Below, one piece after another: positions 62,619-64,000 of a DNA stretch of 64,000 nt (position 1 is the first letter of the stretch; the number at the start of each line of letters is the position of its first letter). The notes under the pieces are model-generated. The model was not told where the DNA came from, did not search any database, and worked only from the letters and a program-made list of their open reading frames with translations. A program made the translations under genes and the position numbers. This stretch comes from Flavobacterium sp. I3-2 (GTDB taxonomy: Bacteria > Bacteroidota > Bacteroidia > Flavobacteriales > Flavobacteriaceae): assembly GCF_013389595.1 (NCBI RefSeq), contig NZ_CP058306.1, positions 2,232,001 through 2,296,000 of the forward strand, written 5' to 3'.

Positions 62619-63830
62619 ATGTCAGTTTTAAGCGGTAAAAAAATAGTACTGGGAATCACTGGTGGAATAGCTGCATATAAAACGGCAACTTTAGTTAGAA
62701 AATTTATAAAAGCAGGTGCACATGTCCAAGTGATCATGACACCTGCTGCTTTAGATTTTATTACTCCCATTACATTAGGAACTCTTTCTAAAAGACCTGT
62801 TTATACTCAGTTTTTTAATAAATCGAATGCTGAAGGTGTTTGGAATAATCACGTTGAAATGGCACTTTGGGCAGATATGATGTTGATAGCTCCTGCTACT
62901 GCAAATACGCTTTCAAAGATGGCAACTGGTGCTTGTGATGATTTATTAATGGCTACTTATTTGTCAGCTAAATGTCCTGTTTATTTTGCTCCAGCAATGG
63001 ATTTAGATATGTATGTACATCCTTCAACAGAAAATAATTTTAAAATCTTAGAAGGTTACGGCAATATTATGATTCCTGCTGAATCTGGAGAATTAGCTTC
63101 AGGTTTGTCTGGCCAAGGACGCATGGCTGAACCTGAAAATATAGTAGCTTTTTTGGAAAAAGATTTAGAAAAAAAACTTCCTTTAAAAGGAAAAAAAATA
63201 CTTGTTACGGCTGGTCCTACATACGAACCGATTGATCCTGTCCGATTTATAGGGAATCATTCAACAGGAAAAATGGGCTTTGATATTGCAGATGCTGCCG
63301 CAAGTTTAGGTGCAGAAGTACTTCTTGTTTCCGGACCAAGTCATTTGAGTCCAAAAAATAATCAAGTGAAAATTCATCGTGTATTTTCTGCTAAAGAAAT
63401 GTATCATTTTTGTCATGATAATTTTGATTCAGTTGATTCAGTTGTTGCTGCAGCTGCAGTTGCTGACTATCGACCAAAAGTTGTTGCAACCCAAAAAATC
63501 AAAAAAAATGATGAAACATTTACCATTGAACTAGAAAAAAATCCTGACATTCTAGCTTCTTTAGGAAAAATTAAAAAACAGCAGTATTTAATTGGTTTTG
63601 CACTTGAAACTGAAAATGAAATTGAACATGCCAAAGTTAAAATCACAAAAAAGAATTTAGATTTAATAGTATTAAATTCTTTAAATGATGATGGCGCAGG
63701 TTTTGGAAAACCAACAAATAAAGTTACCTTTATTGATAAAGATTTTAATATCTTTCCACAAGAATTAAAATCGAAAGAAGAAGTAGCTAAAGATATCGTT
63801 TCCAAAATCGTTCAATATTATGAAGAATAG
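62619..63830 (+). CDS. coaBC: bifunctional phosphopantothenoylcysteine decarboxylase / phosphopantothenate-cysteine ligase
   Basis: A 403-residue two-domain enzyme of coenzyme A synthesis. The N-terminal FMN flavodoxin-like CoaC domain (about 1-185) has GGIAAYKTATLVRKFIKAGA, the catalytic His in NNHVEMALWADMMLIAPATANTLSK and PAMDLDMY; the CoaB domain (about 188-400) begins ILVTAGPTYEPIDPVRFIGNHSTGKMG and includes KKNPDILASLG-like and NSLNDDGAGFGK. Fused as in most bacteria. Its end overlaps the next gene by 11 bases. Confidence 0.96.
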   Translation: MSVLSGKKIVLGITGGIAAYKTATLVRKFIKAGAHVQVIMTPAALDFITPITLGTLSKRPVYTQFFNKSNAEGVWNNHVEMALWADMMLIAPATANTLSKMATGACDDLLMATYLSAKCPVYFAPAMDLDMYVHPSTENNFKILEGYGNIMIPAESGELASGLSGQGRMAEPENIVAFLEKDLEKKLPLKGKKILVTAGPTYEPIDPVRFIGNHSTGKMGFDIADAAASLGAEVLLVSGPSHLSPKNNQVKIHRVFSAKEMYHFCHDNFDSVDSVVAAAAVADYRPKVVATQKIKKNDETFTIELEKNPDILASLGKIKKQQYLIGFALETENEIEHAKVKITKKNLDLIVLNSLNDDGAGFGKPTNKVTFIDKDFNIFPQELKSKEEVAKDIVSKIVQYYEE

Positions 63831-64000
63831 CATTTATTTTTGTTTTTTATTTTTATTTACCAATGTAATTTTCGCACAAGAATTAAATTGCACGGTTCAA
63901 ATAATCGCTGACAAAGTTCCGCAAACTAATAAACAAGTTTTCACAACATTAAAATCGGCTATGACTGATTTTATGAACAATACGCAATTTACACCTATCA
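63820..64000 (+). CDS. DUF4835 family exported protein, N-terminal fragment
   Basis: An ATG at 63820 opens a frame to the window edge. It encodes a signal peptide (MKNSIYFCFLFLFTNVIFAQ) then ELNCTVQIIADKVPQTNKQVFTTLKSAMTDFMNNTQF, the conserved start of DUF4835 proteins that follow coaBC in Flavobacteriaceae. It is part of the same operon, overlapping coaBC by 11 bases. Function unknown. Confidence 0.8.
   Translation, partial: MKNSIYFCFLFLFTNVIFAQELNCTVQIIADKVPQTNKQVFTTLKSAMTDFMNNTQFTPI

Overview
The window is a gene-dense, AT-rich stretch of chromosome from a member of the Flavobacteriaceae (Bacteroidota), probably Flavobacterium-like; the genus cannot be fixed from sequence alone. The evidence is a type IX secretion sorting domain on the M4 protease, a PadR/PspC pair, the family-specific orders pyrE/NUDIX, bamD-rpoZ-coaBC-DUF4835 and DUF6495-ligA, a 482-residue GAPDH, almost no Shine-Dalgarno sequences, and about twenty copies of the Bacteroidota -7 promoter box TAnnTTTG placed just before genes. 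I saw no rRNA, tRNA, CRISPR array, prophage or insertion sequence. Most of the window is core metabolism and housekeeping.

Layout. 1-3.2 kb: an SRPBCC gene end, pyrE diverging from a NUDIX gene, and an acyl-CoA ligase. 3.2-5.7 kb: an OmpR-type two-component system with a PepSY-like exported target; the same direct-repeat operator precedes both the regulator and the target. 5.7-8.9 kb: an acidic protein, a DUF4919 protein and a secreted M4 metalloprotease. 8.9-14.1 kb: prfC and two parvulin-type periplasmic chaperones. 14.1-21 kb: acnB and a mitochondrial-type aconitase, separated by two inverted exported paralogues. 21-26 kb: a membrane protein and a large SF1 helicase whose C-terminal Vsr-like nuclease domain is cut off by a frameshift in an A7 run. 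26-29 kb: long-form GAPDH and an HtrA protease. 29-32.6 kb: dapF, GNAT and mltG, then a lysozyme-like protein and a 52-residue membrane protein. 32.7-34.7 kb: PadR-PspC with a possible 22-residue membrane peptide. 34.8-38.2 kb: DUF4442, a TIGR01777 epimerase, rsmG and an aspartate-type aminotransferase. 38.3-42.6 kb: a TonB-dependent receptor, a probable structured RNA, nadC, a YihY protein and DUF2147. 42.7-45.4 kb: ChaN-like, OmpA-like and other envelope proteins. 45.5-48.2 kb: a TPR histidine kinase with a LuxR-type regulator. 48.2-52.4 kb: priA, a small exported protein and rpsF-rpsR-rplI. 52.5-58 kb: unknown lipoproteins, DUF6495-ligA and a 29-residue peptide. 58-59.8 kb: a 5'-nucleotidase split into two coupled genes. 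59.9-64 kb: dapA, ferritin, bamD, rpoZ, coaBC and the start of a DUF4835 gene.

What stands out. No complete new system is obvious. The best leads are the split helicase-nuclease (22.1 kb), the duplicated two-component operator (3.2 and 5.2 kb), the compact structured RNA before nadC (40.2-40.35 kb), the structured leader with a real Shine-Dalgarno between rpsR and rplI (51.9 kb), the near-leaderless pyrE promoter lying inside the divergent gene, and two unannotated micro-ORFs. Domain names and family statements come from recognition of sequence patterns; no database search was run.
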